Below are positions 6,281 to 12,621 of a stretch of 13,346 nucleotides of DNA, in pieces (position 1 is the stretch's first letter; every line of letters begins with the position of its first letter). The notes under the pieces were generated by a model. It was given only the letters and a program-made list of their open reading frames with translations, had not been told where the DNA came from and ran no database searches. The DNA is from CAZTVF01 sp964616985. Lineage in GTDB: Bacteria; Planctomycetota; Phycisphaerae; SM23-33. Location of the stretch: assembly GCA_964616985.1 (NCBI GenBank), contig CAZTVF010000133.1:1-13346 (forward strand). The letters are read 5' to 3'. Position numbers and translations under genes: made by a program.

Positions 6281-7315
6281 TCATAGATGGATCATCGCTT
6301 TGACGACGCCGTCGCGGTAGTCGGCGACGAGGTCGAAGGCGGCCTGCGATTGATCGAGCGTGAAGTGGTGTGTGACGAGCGGGTCGAGGTTCACCACGCC
6401 GGAGGCGACGAGGCGGATGGCGCGCTCGGTGCAATCGTTCTGGCGACGGACGTTGCGGAGCGTGAGCTCCTTGCGGCGGGCGTAGTTCATGTCGAAGCTC
6501 AGGCGGTCGCCCTCGGGGATGCCCACGACAATCGCCGCCCCGCCGGGGGCGAGCAGCTGCATCGCCTGGTCCAGCGTTTCCTGGCGGCCCGCGCATTCGA
6601 AGACGAGGTCCAAGCCCAGCGGCTGGGCGCCGGAGATCGACGCGACCACGTCCTCGCGTGCGGCGTTGGCGGCCCAATCGGCGCCCATGCGGCGGGCCAG
6701 CGACACACGTTCGTCGAGCAGGTCTGTCGCCCAGATCGTGCATGCCCCGGCCGCCTTGAGCGCTGCCGTCACACACAGGCCGATCGGCCCGGTGCCCAGC
6801 ACGCCGATCTTGCGGCCGACGATGGGTCCGGCGAGTTCCACCGCCCACAGGCCGATGGCGAAGGGTTCGCACGCGACGGCCTGGTCGAAGGTCATGCCCG
6901 CGGGCATCGGGAAGCAGCATCGCTGCGGCATGACGAGCAGTTCCGCCATCGCCCCCTGCAACTGGCCGGGGCAGCCGAGGAACTGCTGGCGGCGGCAGGT
7001 GTGCTCGCGGCCGGTGCGGCATTGGTCGCACTGCCCGCAGGCGACGAGGGGATCGACGGCGACGCGGTCGCCGACCTTGACGCGCGTCACGCCCGTGCCC
7101 ACGGCGGCCACCACGCCGGCGCACTCGTGTCCGACGATCCACGGGAACTGCACCACCTGCACGCCGATGCGGCCATGACGATAATAGTGCAGGTCCGACC
7201 CGCACACGCCGACGGTGTCGACGCGGATGAGGACATCATCGGCGGCCGCCACGCAGGGCGGCGGCACATCGCGGAGTTCGATCTTGCGAATGTCTGTCAG
7301 TAATGCAGCTTTCAT
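6281..7315 (-). CDS. Zinc-dependent medium-chain dehydrogenase (sorbitol/xylitol dehydrogenase-like)
   Basis: The 344-residue protein is a complete zinc MDR that oxidises a polyol or sugar hydroxyl with NAD(P). The GroES-like domain holds the catalytic zinc ligands C38 (VCGSD), H63-E64 (GHE) and E150 (CEP). Four structural-zinc cysteines are C93, C96, C99 and C107. The Rossmann fold has G174-T-G-P-I-G179, and D198 at the end of the second strand favours NAD over NADP. VCGSDLHYY with the GHE region resembles sorbitol/xylitol dehydrogenases more than threonine dehydrogenases. The start is set at ATG 7315, giving the usual MKAALL beginning; a GTG at 7330 is in frame but lies in the 9-bp repeat array. 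Only a weak GGA precedes it. The gene sits downstream of the fucosidase on the same strand, 331 bp away across repeats, so it may oxidise a sugar derived from the same glycan. The substrate is not decided by sequence. Confidence 0.85.
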   Translation of the reverse strand: MKAALLTDIRKIELRDVPPPCVAAADDVLIRVDTVGVCGSDLHYYRHGRIGVQVVQFPWIVGHECAGVVAAVGTGVTRVKVGDRVAVDPLVACGQCDQCRTGREHTCRRQQFLGCPGQLQGAMAELLVMPQRCCFPMPAGMTFDQAVACEPFAIGLWAVELAGPIVGRKIGVLGTGPIGLCVTAALKAAGACTIWATDLLDERVSLARRMGADWAANAAREDVVASISGAQPLGLDLVFECAGRQETLDQAMQLLAPGGAAIVVGIPEGDRLSFDMNYARRKELTLRNVRRQNDCTERAIRLVASGVVNLDPLVTHHFTLDQSQAAFDLVADYRDGVVKAMIHL

Positions 7316-7325
7316 AGAAGCATTG

Positions 7326-7352
7326 TCCACGAATTACACGGATTTCACGAAA
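7326..7352 (-). repeat. Array of three 9-bp units before the dehydrogenase
   Basis: On the minus strand this reads as three consecutive 9-mers, TTTCGTGAA, ATCCGTGTA and ATTCGTGGA. A matching 27-bp array lies at 10081-10107, and 17 bases of the two arrays agree with one mismatch (7335-7351 against 10081-10097). It ends 10 bp before the chosen start codon. Confidence 0.7.
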
Positions 7353-7587
7353 GGAAAATGCACTTTCGAGGCGACGCCGGGGCCCTATGGAGTGCGGCGG
7401 CAACGACGCCGCTTTCATGCGCCGTCACCGATCCGATCAGGCTGTAGGGTGGGCAGGCGTGCCCACCATCGACGCTCGATCATCCATACCGTCGTGGCGG
7501 CGACGGGAAGCTTGACTATCCAAGGCGGACGCGAGGGTCGCGGGTTTGCCGTCGAACCTCGCCGCGCGCGCGAGAACAGGGAGAGGC
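7353..7587. repeat. Rest of the 331-bp dehydrogenase-fucosidase gap: hairpins, no gene
   Basis: No gene is supported here. Two hairpins stand out: GCGGCG/CGCCGC at 7394-7412 (loop 7 nt) and GGTGGGC/GCCCACC at 7448-7467 (loop 6 nt). The second resembles the GGGTGGGC-containing stretch at 6254-6276 downstream of the dehydrogenase. With the 9-bp array on one side and the 62-bp repeat on the other, the gap is a mosaic of short dispersed elements. No clear promoter for the dehydrogenase was found in it. Confidence 0.55.
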
Positions 7588-7649
7588 CGACGTACGCTAA
7601 ACCGCGAGCGAACAGCGAGACGTTGCCATGTTCCCCGGTCGCCGCGTCA
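7588..7649 (+). repeat. 62-bp dispersed repeat, copy 2, overlapping the fucosidase stop
   Basis: This is the second copy of the element at 6181-6242, with 54 of 62 identical positions and no gaps. Its last three bases (7647-7649) are the fucosidase stop codon TGA on the minus strand. The UUCG hairpin of copy 1 is not kept; only a 3-bp AAC/GTT pairing remains. Confidence 0.8.
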
Positions 7650-10019
7650 ATCGCACGCCCACTCAAGTTTGTACATCTTGCCGGGTTCGGCGGTGAACTC
7701 GAGGATGTCGGCGGCGAGTTTGCGGGTCTCGATGAGGGCGCGGCCCTTGGTGATGCGGGCGGCGGCAATGTCCGCGTGCTGAAGGCGGCAGGCGCCGCCG
7801 CAGGCGGAATAGATCTCGGCGGCCACCGGCCGGCCCGACTTCCACTGCAGGTCGATGCCGAAGCCCCCGCGGGCGCGAAGCCCGCTGACCTTGCCGTCGG
7901 CCCACGCGCCAGGCAAGGCCGGCAGCAGGCGGATCAGGCTGCGGTGGCTCTGCAGCAGCATCTCGGCGATGCCCGCGGCCCCGCCGAAGTTGCCGTCGAT
8001 CTGGAAGATCCGCGGCGGGTGCAGGTCCAGCAGCGCCTCGGTGGCGAAGTCCAGAATCAGGTGCTTGAGGTGATCGTGCGCGGCGTCGCCCTCGCGCAGG
8101 CGGGCCCAGAGGCACACCACCCAGGCGCGGCTCCAGCCGGTGTGGCCGCCGAAATGGGCCAGCCGCCGCTCCAGCGATTTCCGCGCCGCGGCCGTCAGCT
8201 CCGGCTCGCCCTCCAGCGTCAGCTGGTCGCCGGGGTACAGGGCCAGCAGGTGCGATAGGTGCCGGTGGCCGGGCTCGGCGTCGTCGTAGTCTTCCAGCCA
8301 CTCTTGCAGTTGCCCGTGCTTGCCCACCTGCAACGGCGGCAGCTTGGCCAGCATCTGGCGCCACTTGGCCTGCAGGTCGGCATCGACGCCCAGGATGGCC
8401 GCAGCCTCGGCGGCGTGCGAGAGCACTTCGTAGGCGAGCTCGACGTCCATGGCGGCCGAGACGCACAGCGAGACGGGCTTCGTGCCGCCGATGAATGTGT
8501 TCTCGGGCGAGTAGGACGGCACGGCCACCAGCCAGCCCTTGGCTGGATGCGGCACGAGGTAATCTTCCCAGAACGCCGCGACCTCCTTGAGCAGCGGGTA
8601 GGTGCGGCGGCGGAGGAAATCTTCGTCGCGGCTGAACTCCCACCGCATCCACGCGTGCTGCACCAGCCAGGACGCCCCGCCGACCCAGCAGTCCCAGCCG
8701 CGGGCCTCGGGGGTGGTGGCGGCCCAGGCGTCGGTGGTGATCGGCATGAACACGCCGCGGCAGTTGTACAGGGCCCTGGCCGCCTCGCGCCCGGGAGGCA
8801 CCATCCGCTCGATGTGGTCCAGCAGCGGCCCGGTGCATTCGCCGAGGTCGAACGGCTCGGCCGGCCAGTAGTTCATCTGGAGGTTGACGTCATGGTGGTA
8901 GTCGCTCTCCCACGGCGGGCGGAGGTCCTCGTTCCACTTGCCCTGCAGGTTCGCCGGCAGGCCGCCCGCTCGCGAGCTGGAGATCAGCAGGTAGCGGCCG
9001 AAGTTCACGTACAGCGACAGCAGGCCCTCGTCGGCCTTGCCCGCGCGGAGGTCGGCCAGCCGCCGCGGCATGGGGATGTGGCGGAGGTCCTTGCCGTTCT
9101 CGAGGCGGACGCGGCGGTAGAGCTCGCGGTGCGCCTCGACGTGCGAGGCGAGCAGGCGTTCGAAGAGCGACTCCTCGGCGGAAGAGAGTTCCGCTGGCTC
9201 GGCATGGCACCCCAGTGCGACCTGCGCGCGGGCGTCGGGCGCGGCGTCGCCGTCTTCGGTATTCACGGCGATGCTCAGCACGATCGTCGCCCGTTTGGCC
9301 TCCACCGCCAGCGAGGCGCCCAGCCCCTGCGAGACGCGGCCGTCGGTGACGACCTTGGCCTCGACGGCGAAACGGATGCCCTCGGGGAAGCGGCCGCCAA
9401 GGCCCAGTGCGTCGCCCCTGGCGTAGGCGGTGAGCTCGCACTCGGGGTCGTCGATGCGCGTCAGCGAGAGGATGGCCTTGAAGCAGTCGCCGCCGGAAGC
9501 GGTGAGGCGGATGACGATGATGGGCAGCGTGGCGTGCGCGAAGTATTCGCGGGTGTACGTCGTCTGGCCGCTGACGCACGAGACGGCGGCTACGGCGCGG
9601 TCGAGGTCGAGTTGGCGGCGGTACTGCGTCACCTCGGCCAGGCCCAGGTCGACGCGCAGGTCACCGGCGGGCTGATAGGGATCGACACGGTTGGGGTGGC
9701 CGGCATCGCGCAGCTTTCCGCCGCCCCCACCGAAGCTGGCGTTGGCCAGTTCGCCCGCCTCCAGGGTCTTGCCTTCGAAGAACATGCGGCGAACCTCGGC
9801 CAGGTGCTGCCAGCGAGGCTCGACGGTCCTGCCGCGACCCTTGCCGCGCCACAGCCACTCGTGGTTCAGGGCCAGGCGGTCCTTGTCCGCCCCGCCCACG
9901 AGCATGGCGGCCAGGCCACCGTTGCCGATCGGCAGGCCGCCCTCGATGTACTTCTCGGCCGGGGCATCGTACAGCATCAGTGAATGCGGGAACTTGTCTT
10001 GCTTGTCTTGCTTGGCCAT
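7647..10019 (-). CDS. GH95 alpha-L-fucosidase
   Basis: The 790-residue protein is of normal length for GH95, inverting enzymes that release alpha-1,2-linked L-fucose (some act on L-galactose). The start at 10019 is firm: AAGGA lies five bases upstream. The N-terminal beta domain (about 12-280) has GLPIGNGGLAAM. The helical catalytic domain (about 300-700) has the family motif NLQMNYWPAE (379-388). By alignment to B. bifidum AfcA, general acid E566 is E506 (PSYSPEN), D766 is D675 (QIDGNFGG), N423 is N379 and H419 is H375. The position of N421 is D377, a difference near the catalytic water. A small beta domain closes the protein (about 705-790). No signal peptide is present and the N-terminus is Lys/Gln/Asp-rich, so it is probably cytoplasmic. 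It is divergent from etfB and heads the minus-strand sugar block. The stop codon lies in a dispersed repeat. GH95 membership is near certain; the exact linkage is not. Confidence 0.92.
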   Translation of the reverse strand: MAKQDKQDKFPHSLMLYDAPAEKYIEGGLPIGNGGLAAMLVGGADKDRLALNHEWLWRGKGRGRTVEPRWQHLAEVRRMFFEGKTLEAGELANASFGGGGGKLRDAGHPNRVDPYQPAGDLRVDLGLAEVTQYRRQLDLDRAVAAVSCVSGQTTYTREYFAHATLPIIVIRLTASGGDCFKAILSLTRIDDPECELTAYARGDALGLGGRFPEGIRFAVEAKVVTDGRVSQGLGASLAVEAKRATIVLSIAVNTEDGDAAPDARAQVALGCHAEPAELSSAEESLFERLLASHVEAHRELYRRVRLENGKDLRHIPMPRRLADLRAGKADEGLLSLYVNFGRYLLISSSRAGGLPANLQGKWNEDLRPPWESDYHHDVNLQMNYWPAEPFDLGECTGPLLDHIERMVPPGREAARALYNCRGVFMPITTDAWAATTPEARGWDCWVGGASWLVQHAWMRWEFSRDEDFLRRRTYPLLKEVAAFWEDYLVPHPAKGWLVAVPSYSPENTFIGGTKPVSLCVSAAMDVELAYEVLSHAAEAAAILGVDADLQAKWRQMLAKLPPLQVGKHGQLQEWLEDYDDAEPGHRHLSHLLALYPGDQLTLEGEPELTAAARKSLERRLAHFGGHTGWSRAWVVCLWARLREGDAAHDHLKHLILDFATEALLDLHPPRIFQIDGNFGGAAGIAEMLLQSHRSLIRLLPALPGAWADGKVSGLRARGGFGIDLQWKSGRPVAAEIYSACGGACRLQHADIAAARITKGRALIETRKLAADILEFTAEPGKMYKLEWACD

Positions 10020-10036
10020 GGTGGTCCTTATCGTAG

Positions 10037-10077
10037 CACGGCCATCCGGGCCGTGAGTCGCACGACCGTCTCGGTCG
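10037..10077. repeat. Two adjacent hairpins in the fucosidase leader region
   Basis: CACGGCC/GGCCGTG (10037-10055, loop 5 nt) and CGACCG/CGGTCG (10063-10077, loop 3 nt) are perfect stems 7 bp apart. They lie 18-58 bp before the fucosidase start. If transcribed with it, they would fold in the 5' leader close to the ribosome binding site. They look like a dispersed hairpin pair rather than a known riboswitch. Confidence 0.5.
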
Positions 10078-10080
10078 AAC

Positions 10081-10107
10081 TACACGGATTACACGAATTG
10101 CACGGAA
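10081..10107 (-). repeat. Array of three 9-bp units before the fucosidase
   Basis: On the minus strand the units are TTCCGTGCA, ATTCGTGTA and ATCCGTGTA. Length and orientation relative to the downstream gene equal the array at 7326-7352. It lies 61 bp before the fucosidase start. Bases 10108-10140 to its right are purine-rich and hold nothing else recognised. Confidence 0.7.
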
Positions 10108-10169
10108 AAGAAAAGAGAAAGAGCGTCCGAAGCGGATCATGGCCTTGAACCCGCAAGTTCCAGAATCCG

Positions 10170-10198
10170 TTGACTACCGCCGCTTGTTGCGATAAAAA
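10170..10198 (+). promoter_or_regulatory. Sigma70-type promoter for the etf operon
   Basis: TTGACT (10170-10175, 5 of 6 matches to the -35 consensus) is followed after 17 bp by TAAAAA (10193-10198, 4 of 6 matches to the -10). The inferred start near 10205 gives a leader of about 40 nt. A 10-bp direct repeat CCAGAATCCG at 10160-10169 and 10217-10226 brackets the promoter and could be a paired regulator site. Confidence 0.5.
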
Positions 10199-10246
10199 CG
10201 ACGCTTTCCGATTCAGCCAGAATCCGCGTTAACAGGAGCAGGATCG

Positions 10247-11044
10247 ATGCGAATAATCGTTCCGATGAAGCAGGTGCCCGAAACCAACGCCGTCAAGATG
10301 GACGAGAAGACGGGCACGATGATCCGCGACGGCGTTGAGGCCATCATCAACCCGCTGGACCTCTACGCCATCGAGATCGCCATCCAGCTGCGCGAGCGGC
10401 ATGGCGGCGAGGTGATCGCGATCTCCATGGGCCCGCCCAAGGCGATCACGGCCTTGAAAGAGGCCATCGCGATGGGCATCGACTCGGCGGTGCTGATATC
10501 CGACAAGGCCTTCGCCGGCAGCGACACGTGGGCGACCAGCTACGTGCTGGCGGCGGCGGTGAAGCGGATCGGCGCGTGCGACCTGATCATCTGCGGCGAG
10601 CGCGCCACCGACGGCGACACCGGGCAGGTGGGCCCGGGCATCGCGTCGTTCCTGGACCTGCCCGTGGGCACGTACATCAGCAAGATCGACGACGTCAAGG
10701 ACGGCGTCTGCCGCGTGCACCGGCTGGTCGAGGACGGCTACGAGGTGCTGGACCTTCAGCTCCCGGCCGTGCTGACCGTGGTGAAGGAAGTGGCCGACCC
10801 CCGCCTGCCGACGCTGCGCGGCAAGCAGAAGGCCCGCAAGGCCGACGTGCCCGTGTGGGCGGCCAAGGACCTGCCCGTCGAGGCGGCCAAGCTGGGGCTC
10901 AACGGCTCGCCGACGCGCGTGGTGAAGATTTTCCGCCCCACCGTGGCGCGGCAGTGCGAGAAGGTGGTGGCAACCGACGAAGCCGCCATCACCGCGGCCG
11001 TGGACAAGCTGGTGGCGCTGCTCAAGAAGAAGGAACTGGTGTGA
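10247..11044 (+). CDS. etfB: Electron transfer flavoprotein subunit beta
   Basis: The 265-residue protein pairs with EtfA to form the flavoprotein that moves electrons between a dehydrogenase and an acceptor. The start at 10247 has AGGAG eight bases upstream. Family features are MKQVPET near the N-terminus, NPLDLYAIE (35-43), DGDTGQVGP (122-130) and the ADPRLPTLRGKQKARK segment near 190, which corresponds to the recognition loop region. DGDTxQVGP and NPLDLYA resemble EtfB proteins of the FAD-binding, bifurcating-type group, whereas AMP-binding ETFs such as human EtfB differ there. This group assignment is an inference. It is the first gene of the operon, and the next start overlaps or nearly touches its stop codon. 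The protein should be cytoplasmic and work with the FAD-linked oxidase at 12622. Confidence 0.95.
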   Translation: MRIIVPMKQVPETNAVKMDEKTGTMIRDGVEAIINPLDLYAIEIAIQLRERHGGEVIAISMGPPKAITALKEAIAMGIDSAVLISDKAFAGSDTWATSYVLAAAVKRIGACDLIICGERATDGDTGQVGPGIASFLDLPVGTYISKIDDVKDGVCRVHRLVEDGYEVLDLQLPAVLTVVKEVADPRLPTLRGKQKARKADVPVWAAKDLPVEAAKLGLNGSPTRVVKIFRPTVARQCEKVVATDEAAITAAVDKLVALLKKKELV

Positions 11045-11046
11045 CC

Positions 11047-12045
11047 ATGGAATACTCCGGCGTCTGGATCCTGGCCGAACAGAACGAAGGCCGCGTGCAA
11101 CGCATCAGCCACGAACTGCTGACCCGTGGGCGCGAGCTGGCCGATAAACGCAAGTCTCAGCTGACGGCGGTGATTTTCGCCGCCAGGACGAGCGAGGCTG
11201 ACCTCCAGGAATTGATCGACCGCGGCGCCGACCGCGTCATCGCCATGGAGGCCCCCGCCCTGGCCCACTACCTGCCCGAGCCCTACGCGGCGTGCATGCT
11301 GAAGCTGATCGCCGACTACCGGCCGGAGATCATCATCGCCGGCGCCACCTCCACCGGGCGCACGCTGATGCCCTGCGTGGCCATCAAGGCCAACTGCGGG
11401 CTGACGGCTGACTGCACCGTGCTGGACATCGAGGAAGGCACGGGCAATCTGCTGCAGACCCGCCCGGCCATCGGCGGCAACATCATGGCCACCATCAAGA
11501 CGCCGCAGCACCGCCCGCAGATGGCGACGGTGCGGCCGCGCTCGACCCGCCCCGCCCCGGCCCAGGCCGGCCGCAAGGGCGAGATCGTCCGCCTCAAGGC
11601 CCCGGCCGAACTGCTGGGCAGCCGCGTCAAGCGGGTCGACTTCGTCCCGAACAAGGAAGAGCACGGCCTGTCGGACGCCGACACCGTGGTGGCCGTCGGC
11701 CGCGGCATCAAGAAGGGCGACAACATCGCCTTGGTGCAGAAGCTGGCCGACACGCTGGGCGCCGCCCTGGGCGCGACCCGCGACGTGGTGGACCGCGGCT
11801 GGCTGAGCTACCCCCACCAGATCGGCCTGTCGGGCAAGACGGTGACGCCCAAGCTGTACATCGGCGTGGGCGCCTCGGGCAGCATTCAGCACCTGGCCGG
11901 CATGCAGACGGCCGAGACGATCATCGCCATCAACCTCGACCCCGATGCGCAGATCTTCAAGGTCGCCGACTTCGGCATCGTCGGCAACCTCTTCGACATC
12001 GTGCCCGTGCTGACGGAGAAGCTAAAGCAGGCGGCAAAGGTTTGA
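11047..12045 (+). CDS. etfA: Electron transfer flavoprotein subunit alpha
   Basis: The 332-residue EtfA holds the FAD-binding domain II. The N-terminal domain begins SGVWILAEQNEGRV. The C-terminal FAD domain (about 195-325) has GRG (218-220), DRGWLSYPHQIGLSGKTV (249-266), SGSIQH (277-282) and the closing ADFGIVGN segment. The canonical GQTGK is GLSGK here: S262 takes the Thr place that contacts the flavin, and L261 replaces Gln. There is no added ferredoxin domain, unlike some EtfA partners of lactate dehydrogenases. Start choice: ATG 11047 lies two bases after the etfB stop. An in-frame GTG at 11041 overlaps that stop (GTGA) and has AGGA at better spacing, so translational coupling from GTG is equally possible and adds two residues. 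It is co-transcribed with etfB. Confidence 0.95.
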   Translation: MEYSGVWILAEQNEGRVQRISHELLTRGRELADKRKSQLTAVIFAARTSEADLQELIDRGADRVIAMEAPALAHYLPEPYAACMLKLIADYRPEIIIAGATSTGRTLMPCVAIKANCGLTADCTVLDIEEGTGNLLQTRPAIGGNIMATIKTPQHRPQMATVRPRSTRPAPAQAGRKGEIVRLKAPAELLGSRVKRVDFVPNKEEHGLSDADTVVAVGRGIKKGDNIALVQKLADTLGAALGATRDVVDRGWLSYPHQIGLSGKTVTPKLYIGVGASGSIQHLAGMQTAETIIAINLDPDAQIFKVADFGIVGNLFDIVPVLTEKLKQAAKV

Positions 12046-12064
12046 CCAGGGTCGGTGATTGATC

Positions 12065-12619
12065 ATGGCAAAGCGTATTACAGATCGGCCTGTTGCACTG
12101 CCCGTGGAGCGGATTCAGCAGCGAATCCTGGTCATCCGCGGGCAGCGCATCATTCTAGATAGCGATCTGGCTCAAGCGTACGGTGTGACGACCGCGCGCC
12201 TGAACCAGCAGGTCAAACGCAATCAGAACCGGTTCCCTGAGGATTTCCTCTTTGAGCTGACCAAGGAAGAGTACGACAACTTGATGTTGCAGTTTGCAAC
12301 ATCAAATTCTGGATGGGGTGGTCGGCGAAAGCTCCCCACGGCATTTACGGAGCATGGCGCTGTAATGGCGGCGAGCGTGCTGAATTCAGACCAAGCCGTC
12401 AAAGTCAGTGTGTTTGTCGTGCGAGCTTTTGTGCAACTGCGATTGCTGCTTGGACGGCATGTTGAACTGGCAGCCAAAATCAAGGAGCTTGAGGAACGAG
12501 TCGGCTTTCACGACAAGCAGATCGGCGCCGCCCTGCAGGCAATTCGCCTGCTCATGGAGCCTGTTGACCCACCCGCCTCACCGCGCAAACCCATCGGCTT
12601 TGCTACCGAACAGGAATAG
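12065..12619 (+). CDS. ORF6N-domain protein (phage antirepressor-type DNA-binding protein)
   Basis: The 184-residue protein has an ORF6N domain (about 16-105), a KilA-N-related module of phage antirepressors that also occurs in many bacterial chromosomes. Diagnostic segments are IILDSDLAQAYGV (29-41), LNQQVKRNQNRFPEDFLFEL (46-65), ATSNSGWGGRR (78-88) and AFTEHGAVMAASVLNS (93-108). A helical, probably coiled-coil tail follows (about 131-165). ATG 12065 is chosen because GGTGA precedes it by six bases; a TTG at 12059 would add two residues. The DNA is visibly richer in A and T and uses different codons from etfA and the oxidase gene on each side, which suggests later acquisition. It lies 19 bp after etfA and 2 bp before the oxidase gene, whose ribosome binding site is inside its 3' end, so it is built into the operon. 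Regulation of this operon is possible but not shown. Confidence 0.88.
   Translation: MAKRITDRPVALPVERIQQRILVIRGQRIILDSDLAQAYGVTTARLNQQVKRNQNRFPEDFLFELTKEEYDNLMLQFATSNSGWGGRRKLPTAFTEHGAVMAASVLNSDQAVKVSVFVVRAFVQLRLLLGRHVELAAKIKELEERVGFHDKQIGAALQAIRLLMEPVDPPASPRKPIGFATEQE
12281..12305. repeat. 25-bp inverted repeat inside the ORF6N gene
   Basis: TTGATGTTGCA (12281-12291) and TGCAACATCAA (12295-12305) are perfect 11-bp arms around GTT. Beyond one mismatch, two more A-T pairs extend it on each side. It encodes part of the LMLQFATSN stretch. It could fold as an mRNA hairpin within the operon or bind a dimeric protein. Confidence 0.7.
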
Positions 12620-12621
12620 AC

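Noticed and set aside
7215..8258. Plus-strand open frame spanning the dehydrogenase start, the repeat gap and the fucosidase end
   Set aside because: It crosses two real minus-strand genes and the repeat mosaic, with composition typical of shadow frames.
8259..9983. 574-codon plus-strand open frame opposite the fucosidase gene
   Set aside because: It is antisense to the GH95 gene, has low-complexity composition and matches no family. The GH95 frame has all catalytic residues and a good ribosome binding site.
12065..12619. Prophage remnant around the ORF6N gene
   Set aside because: No integrase, structural or lysis genes lie next to it. Both neighbours belong to one metabolic operon with tight spacing.
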